NCBI GenBank assembly: GCA_964410065.1
Contig: CAYPFO010000011.1
Span: 1-64,000 of the forward strand
DNA from: Serpens sp964410065
GTDB taxonomy: Bacteria; Pseudomonadota; Gammaproteobacteria; Pseudomonadales; Pseudomonadaceae
Length of the DNA: 64,000 nt
Direction of reading: 5' to 3'
Under the pieces are notes generated by a model that made no database searches, was not told the origin of the DNA, and was given only the letters and a program-made list of their open reading frames with translations. The position numbers and the translations under genes are program-made. This document shows positions 52,015 through 61,217 of this stretch, in pieces. How positions within the stretch are numbered: the first letter of the stretch is position 1; every line of letters starts with the position of its first letter.

Positions 52015-53346
52015 ATGCGCCGCATTTTCAACGACCTGAAGATCATGTTGCTGGCCAATCTGTGGATCGTGCCGGTACTGGCCGCGCTGGTCGGCGCACT
52101 GTTTTACTTCGTCGCCCCGCCGCCGCCGATGTCCGCGCGTCTCGCCACCGGCGGGCCGAATGGCGGCTATCACGCCTTGGGCGTGAAATTGCAGACCGAA
52201 CTGGCCCGGGAAGGCTTCACCCTGGAACTGGTGCCCAGCGGCGGCTCGCTGGACAACCTGGCCAAACTGCAAGCCGGCGACGTGGAACTGGCGCTGGTGC
52301 AGAGCGGGCAAGAACTGAACCTGGATGCCAGCGAGCGCGCCGAACTGTTCGGTCTGGGCGTGATGTACCAGGAACCGGTCTGGCTGTTCGCCCGCCAGGA
52401 CCTGAACTTCACCCGCCTCGCCGATCTGCAGCCATTGCGCGTGGCCATCGGTTCGGCCGACAGCGGCACCCAGTCGCTGACCCTGCCGCTTATGGAGGTC
52501 AACGGGCTGGACCCGCATGCGCTACCGGACAATTGGCAGCAGATCGGCGGCAGCCGCGCCGCCAGAGAACTGATTGCAGGCCAGCTGGACGCGGCCTTCT
52601 TCATCGGCCCGGCGGAGAATGCGCTGATCCAGCGCCTGGCCGCCAATCCCAACCTGCAATTGCTCGACCTGCGCCGCAGCGCCGCCTACCAGGCACGTAT
52701 GCCCTATCTGGCACGAGTCGATGTTGGCGAAGGCATGCTCAACCTGGCTCGCAATGTACCCGCTCAGGATATGGACACCATCGCCGCACTGGCCACCCTG
52801 GTGGCCAACGAGAACTTCCACAGCTCGCTGACCCCACTGCTTCTGGCCGCCGCCCGTGAAGTGCTCAAGGACGGTAACTTGCTGGATGCCGCCGGGCAGT
52901 TTCCGGCAGCCCCTTCGTCCAACCTGGCCAGCCTCGACGAGGCCGACTATTTCTACCGCAACGGCCTGCCGATCCTGCAGCGTTACCTGCCGTTTCGCAT
53001 CGCCTCGCTGGCCGACCGCTACATCATTCTCGCCATTCCGCTGCTGATGCTGCTGTTTCCGCTGTTCAAGGTGGTCGGCCCGCTGTACCGCTGGCGCATC
53101 CGTTCGCGCATCTATCGCTGGTACAAGCACCTGCGCGAGATTGATCGCCAGCTGCACCTGGGCAAGCTAAAAGACCCGACCGCGGAAATCGCCCGCCTGG
53201 TGCAACTGGAAGACGAACTGGCCAAGGTCGAAGTACCGCTCTCCTACTCCGGCGAGCTGTACGACCTGCATGTGCATGTGCGCTACATGATCAAACGCTT
53301 GCTCGCGCAGCAGAAGGTGCAACGCGACGTTGCGGAAGTGGCGTAA
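52015..53346 (+). CDS. TAXI-family TRAP solute-binding-like membrane protein
   Basis: 443 residues from ATG 52015 after GGGAG. An N-terminal helix (L-W-I-V-P-V-L-A-A-L-V-G-A-L-F-Y-F-V) anchors it. The TAXI binding fold (T-G-G-P-N-G-G-Y-H; V-P-S-G-G-S-L-D-N-L; L-V-Q-S-G) follows. A second helix near 335-355 and a basic cytoplasmic tail of ~85 residues end it. No TRAP permease gene is adjacent, so it is not a normal TRAP partner and may sense rather than transport. Confidence 0.82.
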   Translation: MRRIFNDLKIMLLANLWIVPVLAALVGALFYFVAPPPPMSARLATGGPNGGYHALGVKLQTELAREGFTLELVPSGGSLDNLAKLQAGDVELALVQSGQELNLDASERAELFGLGVMYQEPVWLFARQDLNFTRLADLQPLRVAIGSADSGTQSLTLPLMEVNGLDPHALPDNWQQIGGSRAARELIAGQLDAAFFIGPAENALIQRLAANPNLQLLDLRRSAAYQARMPYLARVDVGEGMLNLARNVPAQDMDTIAALATLVANENFHSSLTPLLLAAAREVLKDGNLLDAAGQFPAAPSSNLASLDEADYFYRNGLPILQRYLPFRIASLADRYIILAIPLLMLLFPLFKVVGPLYRWRIRSRIYRWYKHLREIDRQLHLGKLKDPTAEIARLVQLEDELAKVEVPLSYSGELYDLHVHVRYMIKRLLAQQKVQRDVAEVA

Positions 53347-53358
53347 CTCCCACAAGAG

Positions 53359-53387
53359 AAAACCTTGCCATGGCCGGCAGGGTTTTT
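53359..53387 (+). terminator. rho-independent terminator after the TAXI gene
   Basis: AAAACCTTGCC, loop ATGG, CGGCAGGGTTTTT with a T-run, 13 nt after the stop codon. Confidence 0.75.
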
Positions 53388-53473
53388 GCTCAAACCTGAG
53401 ACAAGCCCAACGACCTGACGCCTTCGCTGACAGGTCGCGCGGCTCCCGTAGAAAAACCTCCTGACAGACAACC

Positions 53474-53513
53474 TGTACCGCAAGTTGTACAACTTTCTCG
53501 TCAGCACTAGACT
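53474..53513 (+). promoter_or_regulatory. yefM-yoeB operator and promoter
   Basis: Two hexamers, TGTACC (53474-53479) and TGTACA (53486-53491), are 12 bp apart centre to centre. This is the arrangement I recall for the E. coli YefM-YoeB operator. TTGTAC (53485) and TAGACT (53508), 17 bp apart, are a plausible -35/-10 pair overlapping it, so bound YefM would block polymerase. Confidence 0.65.
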
Positions 53514-53541
53514 CGCATGAACCATTCTGCAGTGACGCCTC

Positions 53542-53796
53542 ATGAAAATTATTTCCTTTACCGAAGCCCGCAACAACCTCAAGGCGGTGCTGGACGGCGT
53601 GGTCAACGACGCCGATACCACCATCATCAGCCGTCGTGACGCTGAAGATGCCGTGGTCATGTCTCTCGATCACTACAACAGCCTGATGGAAACCGTCCAC
53701 CTGCTGCGTTCACCGGCTAATGCCGAGCACCTCACCAAGTCGATTGCCCAGTACCGGGCTGGCAAGGTGCAGGAGCGGGAATTGCTCGGTGAGTAA
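53542..53796 (+). CDS. yefM: antitoxin YefM (Phd/YefM family)
   Basis: 84 residues. The N-terminal dimer/DNA-binding part (M-K-I-I-S-F-T-E-A-R-N-N-L-K-A-V-L-D) and S-L-D-H-Y-N-S-L are typical. The C-terminus binds YoeB and neutralises it; the complex also represses the operon through the TGTACA-type operator. It overlaps yoeB by 8 nt. Confidence 0.92.
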   Translation: MKIISFTEARNNLKAVLDGVVNDADTTIISRRDAEDAVVMSLDHYNSLMETVHLLRSPANAEHLTKSIAQYRAGKVQERELLGE

Positions 53797-54052
53797 TCGC
53801 CTGCTCTGTTGGACAGACCACGCTTGGAGCGATTACCTCAACTGGCAAAAGCAGGACAAAAAGACCCTGCAGCGCATCAACAAACTCATTCTGGACATCA
53901 AACGCTCTGCCTTCGAAGGCATCGGCAAACCGGAGGCGCTCAGGGAAAACCTATCCGGCTTCTGGTCGCGCCGCATCGACGAGACCAACAGAGTGGTGTA
54001 TGCCGTTGAGGATCACGCTATTTCGATCATTTCGTGTCGGTATCACTACTGA
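53789..54052 (+). CDS. yoeB: toxin YoeB (RelE-fold ribosome-dependent mRNA nuclease)
   Basis: 87 residues from the GTG at 53789, 8 nt before the yefM stop codon. It starts L-L-C-W-T-D-H-A-W-S-D-Y and has G-I-G-K-P-E-A-L (catalytic Glu), S-R-R-I-D (catalytic Arg) and ends C-R-Y-H-Y (catalytic His). It cuts mRNA in the ribosomal A site. All key residues are present, so it should be active. Confidence 0.93.
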   Translation: MSNRLLCWTDHAWSDYLNWQKQDKKTLQRINKLILDIKRSAFEGIGKPEALRENLSGFWSRRIDETNRVVYAVEDHAISIISCRYHY

Positions 54053-54177
54053 ACAAACAACCGCATGTACCCCCAACTGATTTTGCTTGGCTGACTGTCG
54101 GTTAAACTCGGCATCGCTCCGGCCTCGGCAAAGACAGCAACGTCCCGCCTTCGGCCACCCACTCTTAAGAGACCACC

Positions 54178-55185
54178 ATGCCGATTCGCCACTGCATCGT
54201 TCACCTGATCGAGAAGAAACCCGATGGCACGCCCGCCGTGCTGCATGCCCGCGATTCCGAGCTGGGCGAGTCCCAGGCCATGGAGAACCTGCTGGCCGAT
54301 CTCAACGAGAGTTATAACGCCAAACAAGGCAAGGCCTGGGGACTGTTTCACGAGGAATCCGGCGCCTATCCGTTCAGCGGCTGGCTGAAGGATTACCTGG
54401 ACGGCAACCGCAACTTCACGGCCTTCAGCCGCGAAGCTGTGGAGCACCTGCAAAAGCTGATGGAGGAGTCCAACCTGTCCACCGGCGGGCATGTGCTGTT
54501 TGCGCATTATCAGCAGGGCATGACCGATTACCTGGCCATCGCCCTGTTGCACCACAGCGAAGGCGTGGCCGTGACCGATGCGCTGGACGTCACCCCGGCC
54601 AAGCACCTGGACCTGGGTCAATTGCACCTGGCTGCGCGGATCAATATTTCCGAGTGGCAGAACAACCCGAACTCCAAGCAGTACATCTCCTTTATCAAGG
54701 GCAAGAACGGCAAGAAGGTTTCGGAGTACTTCCGCGACTTCATCGGCTGCCAGGAAGGCGTCGATGCCCCCAGCGAGACACGCACCCTGCTCAAGGCGTT
54801 CAGCGATTTTGTCGAGAGCGAGGACCTGGCCGAAGAGCAAGCGCGGGAAAAGACCAGCGCGCTGGTCGGCTACGCCACCAGTCAGGCCAAGCGCGGCGAG
54901 CCGATGACCCTGGAGGATCTCTCTGAAGTGATCGACGAGGAACGTCCCCGCGCGTTCTACGACCATATCCGCAACAAGGATTACGGTCTGTCGCCGGAGA
55001 TTCCGCCGGACAAGCGCACCCTCAACCAATTCCGCCGCTTCACCGGCCGTGCCGAAGGCTTGTCGATCAGCTTCGAAGCGCACCTGCTGGGCTCCAAGGT
55101 GGAGTACGACGAGGCCCGCGACATGCTGATCATTCGCCAGCTACCCACTCAACTGAAGGATCAGCTCAAGCGTAATCAGGGATAA
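54178..55185 (+). CDS. yejK: nucleoid-associated protein YejK (NdpA)
   Basis: 335 residues, beginning M-P-I-R-H-C-I-V-H-L-I-E-K and containing H-Y-Q-Q-G-M-T-D-Y-L and S-F-I-K-G-K-N-G-K-K-V-S-E-Y-F-R-D-F-I-G-C. This is the standard YejK/NdpA pattern. It binds the nucleoid and is reported to interact with topoisomerase IV in E. coli. Confidence 0.93.
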   Translation: MPIRHCIVHLIEKKPDGTPAVLHARDSELGESQAMENLLADLNESYNAKQGKAWGLFHEESGAYPFSGWLKDYLDGNRNFTAFSREAVEHLQKLMEESNLSTGGHVLFAHYQQGMTDYLAIALLHHSEGVAVTDALDVTPAKHLDLGQLHLAARINISEWQNNPNSKQYISFIKGKNGKKVSEYFRDFIGCQEGVDAPSETRTLLKAFSDFVESEDLAEEQAREKTSALVGYATSQAKRGEPMTLEDLSEVIDEERPRAFYDHIRNKDYGLSPEIPPDKRTLNQFRRFTGRAEGLSISFEAHLLGSKVEYDEARDMLIIRQLPTQLKDQLKRNQG

Positions 55186-55234
55186 GCCGAGTCTTACCAG
55201 AGCACGGTTTTAGGGGCGAGAGCGGTACGTTCGT

Positions 55235-55385
55235 CGTAGGGCGACCTCGCCCGTTACACGGTATTCCATAGAAGACGCGGTGTTATTCGGGCAGCCCGCC
55301 GTTTGCCTGACCCACCGCCGGCGGGCTGCTCGGGATACTGTGTGCATGCAGCCGACCGCCCTGCAGCGAGCGAGGCCGCCCTACG
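55235..55385. repeat. 151-bp nested inverted-repeat element, copy 3
   Basis: Same length as copy 1. Ends are CGTAGGGCGACCTCGCCCG and CGAGGCCGCCCTACG; inner pair is CGGGCAGCCCGCCG / CGGCGGGCTGCTCG. Its last bases supply the stop codon of the neighbouring GIY-YIG gene. Confidence 0.85.
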
Positions 55386-55653
55386 AGTATGGGTGGGCTT
55401 GAAGCAGCGCTTCTTTCGCCGACTTCTTCAGCGCCTTGATGGCCCGCTCGCGCTTGAGTGCCATACTTTTGTCGGCACAGGCCTCGACATACACCAGCGC
55501 TTGTGCGGGGCTGGAATGGAAAAAGCGCGCGCCCTTGCCACGTTGGTGCGCGGCGAAGCGCCGCTGCGGATCGTCGCTGATGCCGCAGTACAGGGCGTTG
55601 TTGGCGGCGCGCACCAGGTAGACAAACCAGGGCTTGGTTTCGGCGAGTGTCAT
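55381..55653 (-). CDS. GIY-YIG nuclease family protein
   Basis: 90 residues. The motif reads W-F-V-Y-L-V-R-A ... L-Y-C-G-I-S-D-D-P-Q-R-R-F with Y-L-V and Y-C-G-I in place of GIY/YIG, then H-Q-R-G-K-G-A-R-F and a Glu-rich helix. UPF0213-type solitary GIY-YIG proteins are of unknown role. Its stop codon (TAG, 55381-55383) lies inside the repeat element end, so the last codons may derive from the element. Confidence 0.85.
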   Translation of the reverse strand: MTLAETKPWFVYLVRAANNALYCGISDDPQRRFAAHQRGKGARFFHSSPAQALVYVEACADKSMALKRERAIKALKKSAKEALLQAHPYS

Positions 55654-55747
55654 GAGCGAGCATGGGTTGCAAAAGAAGCGCGAAGTTTAACCCAGGCGTT
55701 TAGCCGGACGCTTGTGGGACACCCTGCCCACAAGCGTCCGCACTGGC

Positions 55748-56515
55748 TCAATGCAAAATCTGGCTAAGAAACAGTTTGGTCCGCTCGTTCTGCGGATGAT
55801 TGAAAAAGGTCTCCGGATCGGCCTGTTCGACGATCTCTCCTTTGTCCATGAAGATCACCCGGTCGGCCACGGTGCGCGCAAAGCCCATTTCGTGGGAGAC
55901 GCAAAGCATGGTCATGCCGCTCTCGGCCAGGCGGATCATGGTGTCCAGTACCTCCTTGACCATCTCCGGGTCAAGCGCCGAGGTGGGCTCGTCGAACAGC
56001 ATGATCTTCGGTTTCATGCACAGCGCACGGGCAATCGCCACGCGTTGCTGCTGGCCCCCGGACAGTTGGCCCGGATACTTGTCGGCCTGCTCGGGAATGC
56101 GCACTTTCTCCAGGTAATCCATGGCGATCTCCTCGGCCTGGCGCTTGGGCAGCTTGCGCACCCACATCGGCGCTAGCGTGCAGTTCTGCAAGACGGTGAG
56201 GTGCGGAAACAAGTTGAAGTGCTGGAAGACCATGCCCACCTCGCTGCGGATCGACTCGATCTGCTTGAGATCGCGGGTCAGCTCGACACCATCCACGAAG
56301 ATCTGCCCCTTCTGGTGTTCCTCCAGCCGGTTGATGCAGCGGATGGTCGTTGACTTGCCCGAGCCGGACGGGCCGCAGATGACAATCCGCTCGCCCGTCT
56401 TCACCTTCAGGTTGATGTCCTTGAGCACATGGAACTGGCCGTACCATTTGTTCACCTCGATCATCTCGATCATCGGGTGTTCGCTCGGCGCGGGTTGTTT
56501 GATTGCTTCAGCCAT
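55748..56515 (-). CDS. aapP: amino-acid ABC transporter ATPase AapP
   Basis: 255 residues from ATG 56515. Walker A G-P-S-G-S-G-K-S-T, signature L-S-G-G-Q-Q-Q-R-V, Walker B M-L-F-D-E-P-T-S-A-L-D, and H-loop V-S-H-E-M-G. Last gene of the minus-strand aapJQMP operon. Confidence 0.93.
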   Translation of the reverse strand: MAEAIKQPAPSEHPMIEMIEVNKWYGQFHVLKDINLKVKTGERIVICGPSGSGKSTTIRCINRLEEHQKGQIFVDGVELTRDLKQIESIRSEVGMVFQHFNLFPHLTVLQNCTLAPMWVRKLPKRQAEEIAMDYLEKVRIPEQADKYPGQLSGGQQQRVAIARALCMKPKIMLFDEPTSALDPEMVKEVLDTMIRLAESGMTMLCVSHEMGFARTVADRVIFMDKGEIVEQADPETFFNHPQNERTKLFLSQILH

Positions 56516-56526
56516 GATTATTCCCC

Positions 56527-57624
56527 TTAGTGCTTGAGGCCGGTGTCCAGCGTGCGCTCCAGGTGCATGGAGTAGCGGGACATGGCGAAACAGAAGACCC
56601 AGTACACCGCCGCGGCAAACACATAGCCTTCGGTGGACATGCCGAGCCAGACGGGGTCGGCGGTGGCGCGTTTGATGCTGTTGAGGAAGTCGAACAGGCC
56701 GATGATGATCACCAGACTGGTGTCCTTGAACAGCGCAATGAAGGTGTTGACGATGCCGGGAATCACCAGCTTGAGCGCCTGAGGCAGAATCACCAGCAAC
56801 ATGCTGCGCCAGTAGCCCAACCCCATGGCTGCAGCGGCTTCGTACTGGCCCCTGGGAATCGCCTGCAGGCCACCGCGCACGACTTCGGCGATGTAGGCCG
56901 CCTCGAAGAAAATCACCATGACCATGGCGCGCATCAGCTTGTCGAGGTTCATGCCTTCGGGCAGGAACAGCGGGAGCATCACCGAGGACATGAACAGCAC
57001 GGTGATCAGCGGCACGCCGCGCCAGAACTCGATAAAGGTCACGCAGATGACCTTGATGGCCGGCATGTCCGAGCGTCGTCCCAGCGCCAGCAGGATGCCC
57101 AGCGGCAAGGCGCCGGCGATGCCCACGGCGGCAATGACGATGGTCAGCATCAGACCACCCCACTGCGTGGTCGACACCGTTGACAACCCCAAAAAACCAC
57201 CATGCAACAGCCAATAGGCGAGTAACGGATAAATCACCAGATACGTCAGGCCGTAGCGCACCTTGTGGCGGAACGCCGGGATGAACAACGGCGCCGCGCC
57301 GATGACGGCCAACCACACGCTCAAATCGACGCGCCAGCGCAGTTCAGCCGGATAGAAGCCGTACATGAACTGACTGAAGCGCTCGCCGATGAACACCCAG
57401 CAGGCGCCTTCGCGGGAACAGTCGGCGCGGCTGGTGCCCGCCCAGTCGGCCTTGATGAAGGCCCACTCGATGATTGGCGGCACGATCAGCCAGATCAGAT
57501 ACAGACCGATGAACGTCAGTAGCGTGTTGAGCCAACTGGAAAACAGGCTGGCGCGGATCCAGCCAAGCAGGCCGACACTCATGGCCGGAGCCGGCAAATC
57601 AGGCTTGAAGGTATGTGTGATCAT
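56527..57624 (-). CDS. aapM: amino-acid ABC permease AapM
   Basis: 365 residues. The extended N-terminal region with two or three helices precedes the His/Glu/Gln-type permease domain (E-F-W-R-G-V-P-L-I-T; A-E-V-V-R-G-G-L-Q-A-I-P-R-G-Q-Y-E-A-A). This length and layout fit AapM of the aap system. Confidence 0.92.
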   Translation of the reverse strand: MITHTFKPDLPAPAMSVGLLGWIRASLFSSWLNTLLTFIGLYLIWLIVPPIIEWAFIKADWAGTSRADCSREGACWVFIGERFSQFMYGFYPAELRWRVDLSVWLAVIGAAPLFIPAFRHKVRYGLTYLVIYPLLAYWLLHGGFLGLSTVSTTQWGGLMLTIVIAAVGIAGALPLGILLALGRRSDMPAIKVICVTFIEFWRGVPLITVLFMSSVMLPLFLPEGMNLDKLMRAMVMVIFFEAAYIAEVVRGGLQAIPRGQYEAAAAMGLGYWRSMLLVILPQALKLVIPGIVNTFIALFKDTSLVIIIGLFDFLNSIKRATADPVWLGMSTEGYVFAAAVYWVFCFAMSRYSMHLERTLDTGLKH

Positions 57625-57632
57625 GGCTTTCC

Positions 57633-58808
57633 CTACCGTTCGATCAGCGCAATGCGCTTGTTGTACCAGTTCATCAGCATGGAAATGCTCAGGCTGATGG
57701 CCAGGTACACACTCATGGTGATAGCCATGGTCTCGATTGCCTGACCGGTCTGGTTAAGCACCGTGCCGGCGAACAGCGAAACCATGTCCGGGTAGCCAAT
57801 GGCCGCGGCCAGCGAGGAGTTTTTGGTCAGGTTCAGGTACTGGCTGGTCAAGGGCGGGATGATGACTCGCAAGGCTTGGGGAACGATTACCAGCCGCAAG
57901 ATATGACCAGGTCTGAGACCCAGCGAGCTGGCCGCTTCGGTCTGCCCATAGCTGACCGCCTGGATACCAGCGCGCACGGTTTCGCCGATGAACGCCGCCG
58001 TATAGATCGCCAGCGCCATGACGATGGAGACCAGCTCGGGAATCACCACCCAACCGCCCCGGATATTGAAGCGCTGCAGTTCCGGCACTTCCCAAGTGAA
58101 CGGCGAGCCCAGCAACAGCCAGCAGGCGCCGGGAAGCACAATCAGCAACGCCAGATTGACCCATAGCGTTGGGAAACCCTGCCCGGTGGCCAGACGACGT
58201 GCCCGCGACCAGCGGGTGATCAGGGCGAACAGCACCAATGCCACCAACAAGGCCACCATGAACGGCCAGTACGCTTCGCTGCCACTGGGCGCCGGCATCT
58301 GCACGCCCCGGTTGTTGATGAATATGGTGTCCCACAGGCTGATACTGTTGCGCGGCCCTGGCAGCGGCCCGATCACCGCGAAATACCAGAAGAAAATCTG
58401 CAGCAGCGGCGGAATGTTGCGGAAAATCTCGATATACACCGTGGCCAGTTGGCGAATCAGCCAGTTGGGCGACAGTCGTGCGATGCCCAGGATGAAACCG
58501 AGGATGGTCGCCAGAATGATGCCAATCACGCTGACCAGCAGGGTATTGAGCAACCCGACCAGGAACACCCGCCCGTAGGTATCGCTTTCGGTGTAGTCGA
58601 TAAGATGCTGGGTAATACCGAAACCGGCACTGTTATTGAGAAAGCCGAAACCGGAGGTAATGCCGCGATGCTCGAGATTGGTCAGGGTGTTGTTGAACAG
58701 GAACCAGCCGAACGCCACAACGGCGATGACTGCCAGAATCTGGAAGGCCCAGGCGCGCACTTGGGGATCGGTGAGCAGCGAACGCCGGGGCTTGACGGCA
58801 ACTGTCAT
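57633..58808 (-). CDS. aapQ: amino-acid ABC permease AapQ
   Basis: 391 residues. The permease motif is E-I-F-R-N-I-P-P-L-L-Q near residue 135, with E-T-V-R-A-G-I-Q-A-V-S-Y-G-Q-T-E-A-A later. The pair AapQ/AapM forms the inner-membrane channel. It lies 110 nt from aapJ with a hairpin between. Confidence 0.92.
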   Translation of the reverse strand: MTVAVKPRRSLLTDPQVRAWAFQILAVIAVVAFGWFLFNNTLTNLEHRGITSGFGFLNNSAGFGITQHLIDYTESDTYGRVFLVGLLNTLLVSVIGIILATILGFILGIARLSPNWLIRQLATVYIEIFRNIPPLLQIFFWYFAVIGPLPGPRNSISLWDTIFINNRGVQMPAPSGSEAYWPFMVALLVALVLFALITRWSRARRLATGQGFPTLWVNLALLIVLPGACWLLLGSPFTWEVPELQRFNIRGGWVVIPELVSIVMALAIYTAAFIGETVRAGIQAVSYGQTEAASSLGLRPGHILRLVIVPQALRVIIPPLTSQYLNLTKNSSLAAAIGYPDMVSLFAGTVLNQTGQAIETMAITMSVYLAISLSISMLMNWYNKRIALIER

Positions 58809-58887
58809 AGGAACCCTCTCGAAAGCCCCCCGCGCTCAAGCCTGAGCACACCGACGCCCGGGCGGAAGACCTCATTATGTGGACATC

Positions 58888-58911
58888 GCCACCGCCCGAT
58901 GGGACGGTGGC
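58888..58911 (-). terminator. hairpin between aapJ and aapQ
   Basis: GCCACCG ... CGGTGGC stem with a short loop, no T-run; placed as expected for an attenuator that keeps binding-protein mRNA more abundant than permease mRNA. Confidence 0.6.
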
Positions 58912-58918
58912 GCGGCGG

Positions 58919-59947
58919 TTAGCGCACGGGCGGTGCGTACTGCAGGCCACCGTTGTTCCACAACGCGTTGAGGCCGCGTTCAATCTTCAGCTCGCTGCCA
59001 CTGCCGACGTTGCGCTCGAAGATTTCCGCGTAATTGCCCACTTGCTTGACGATCTGCACCGCCCAGTCCTTGGGCAGTTTCAGGTCCTTGCCGTATTCCC
59101 CTTCGGCACCCAGTAGTCGTGCGACGTCCGGGTTCTTGGTCGACTTGGCGGTGGCCTCGACGTTCTTCGAGTCGATGCCCAGCTCCTCGGCGTTGAGCAT
59201 GGCGTACAGCGTCCAGCGCACGATATCGAACCACTCTTCATCGCCCTGACGCACGGCCGGGCCGAGCGGCTCCTTGGATATCACTTCCGGCAGCACGATG
59301 TATTCGTCCGGCGCGGCCAGCTTGATGCGCTGGGCATACAGCTGCGACTGGTCCGAGGTCAGTACGTCACAACGGCCGGATTCCAGCGATTTGGCGCTTT
59401 CATCGGAGGTGTCGTAGGTGATCGGCGTGTATTTGAGGCTGTTGCTGCGAAAGTAATCGGACAGGTTCAGTTCGGTGGTGGTGCCGGCCTGTACACAGAC
59501 CGTGGCGCCATCCAGTTCCTTGGCGCTGGAGACCCCGAGCTTCTTGTTGATCAGAAAGCCCTGGCCGTCGTAGTAGGTCACGCCGGTGAAGTTCAGGCCC
59601 ATGGCCGAGTCCCGCGAACTGGTCCAGGTGGTGTTGCGCGACAACACGTCGATCTCGCCAGACTGCAGTGCGGTGAAGCGCTCCTTGGCGGTCAGTGGGC
59701 TGAATTTGACCTTGCTGGCATCGCCGAAAACCGCTGCAGCGATGGCATGACAGACGTCGACGTCAATACCCAGGTACTTACCCTTGGCATCGGCATAGGA
59801 GAAGCCCGGCAGTCCGTCACTGATGCCACATTGCACAAAGCCCTTGCTCTTCACTGCATCCAGCGTCGCACCGGCGTGGGCCAGGCCGCCGAGACCCAAC
59901 AGCGATGCAGTGGTCAACAGCGCCAGAGTGGATTTCACCATTTTCAT
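58919..59947 (-). CDS. aapJ: amino-acid ABC solute-binding protein AapJ
   Basis: 342 residues from ATG 59947 (GGAGG 8 nt upstream). Signal peptide to about L-A-H-A. Binding-protein motifs are G-F-S-Y-A-D-A-K-G-K-Y-L-G-I-D-V-D-V-C and N-T-T-W-T-S-S-R-D. Aap systems take up a broad range of L-amino acids, often Glu and Asp. Confidence 0.93.
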   Translation of the reverse strand: MKMVKSTLALLTTASLLGLGGLAHAGATLDAVKSKGFVQCGISDGLPGFSYADAKGKYLGIDVDVCHAIAAAVFGDASKVKFSPLTAKERFTALQSGEIDVLSRNTTWTSSRDSAMGLNFTGVTYYDGQGFLINKKLGVSSAKELDGATVCVQAGTTTELNLSDYFRSNSLKYTPITYDTSDESAKSLESGRCDVLTSDQSQLYAQRIKLAAPDEYIVLPEVISKEPLGPAVRQGDEEWFDIVRWTLYAMLNAEELGIDSKNVEATAKSTKNPDVARLLGAEGEYGKDLKLPKDWAVQIVKQVGNYAEIFERNVGSGSELKIERGLNALWNNGGLQYAPPVR

Positions 59948-60330
59948 TCGGAACCTCCAGTTGCTTTTTTTGTGTTGGAGTGTCGGCATACATTCCCGGG
60001 GATGTTCGCTACTGCCGGTACATAAACAACGAACCCGTGCAGGCCTGAAAGGCAGTCTAGTTGGCGATATCGTCAGCGCCCAACATCCATATCCCCATTG
60101 ATGACGTCATGAGCATCCACGAAATAATCACCCCGTTAAGCAGAACAACCTGGCTGCCGAGCCACCGATGAACAACAGCAATAGGCATACCAATTCGTCG
60201 CGGCATGCCATCCAGCCCTTGCCCGGCGTATCCTTGCACTACCAACGCGCCACGATCCGGCCTGTAGATGCCTTCCGATCCCTCGCTTGCACGCCCACAA
60301 ACGGGGCGCGCGCACTGACCTGGAGCCACC

Positions 60331-60999
60331 ATGAGCGAACCGCTGATCCTTTCTCCCCGCCAGACGGCTGATGCCTGTGTGATCTGGTTGCATGGCCTGG
60401 GTGCCGACCGTTTCGACTTTCAGCCGGTGGCCGATGCCCTGCAGCAGCGGTTGCCCTCCACCCGTTTCGTGCTGCCCCAGGCGCCGACCCGGCCGGTGAC
60501 GGTCAACAGCGGCTGGGAAATGCCCAGCTGGTACGACATCCTCAGCATGGGTGCCACGGCACGGACCATCAATAAGGAACAACTGGAAGAGTCCGCGTAT
60601 ACCGTGATCCGTCTGATCGAGGCCCAGCGCGATTCAGGCATCGATCCGTCGCGCATTTTCCTCGCCGGTTTTTCCCAAGGTGGCGCGGTGGTGCTTCACA
60701 CCGCCTTTCTGCGCTGGCAAGGTCCGCTGGGCGGCGTGCTGGCGCTGTCCACGTACGCGCCCACCTTTACTGCTGAATTGAAACTCGATGCGCAAAAGCG
60801 CCAGGTGCCGGTGTTCAACCTGCATGGCAATCGCGATGAAGTGGTGCCCTATGCGCTGGGTCGCGCCGCCCACGATTTCCTGGCGGCGCAAGACGTACCG
60901 GTCACTTGGCAGGAATATCCCATGGGTCATGAGGTCTGCCTGGCGGAAATCGAAGCCATCGGCAATTGGCTGCAGGCGCGACTGTCACCCGGCGAATGA
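60331..60999 (+). CDS. carboxylesterase/phospholipase (EstB-like alpha/beta hydrolase)
   Basis: 222 residues. Oxyanion region W-L-H-G-L-G-A-D, nucleophile elbow G-F-S-Q-G-G, Asp in G-N-R-D-E-V-V-P and His in M-G-H-E-V. It matches the cytoplasmic carboxylesterase family of pseudomonads (EstB). The 59948-60330 gap upstream, shared with aapJ, shows no clear promoter that I can name. Confidence 0.9.
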   Translation: MSEPLILSPRQTADACVIWLHGLGADRFDFQPVADALQQRLPSTRFVLPQAPTRPVTVNSGWEMPSWYDILSMGATARTINKEQLEESAYTVIRLIEAQRDSGIDPSRIFLAGFSQGGAVVLHTAFLRWQGPLGGVLALSTYAPTFTAELKLDAQKRQVPVFNLHGNRDEVVPYALGRAAHDFLAAQDVPVTWQEYPMGHEVCLAEIEAIGNWLQARLSPGE

Positions 61000-61217
61000 G
61001 ACCCCTGACGCAGGCGCGGTCTTGAGCGCGATTAACCCGAACACCACCGCCGCCTGCCTCGCAGACAAGTCCGCTCCTCAGTAAAGCCCGTGATTGCCCT
61101 CGCAAACACCGGCGCCACCCGCGATTGGCCCCCAACACCGGGGCCTGCCTCTTCGCCGGGCGAGCTTCTTGCTTTACACTGCCAGCGTTCATTCCTTAAT
61201 CAACTGTCGAGACCACC

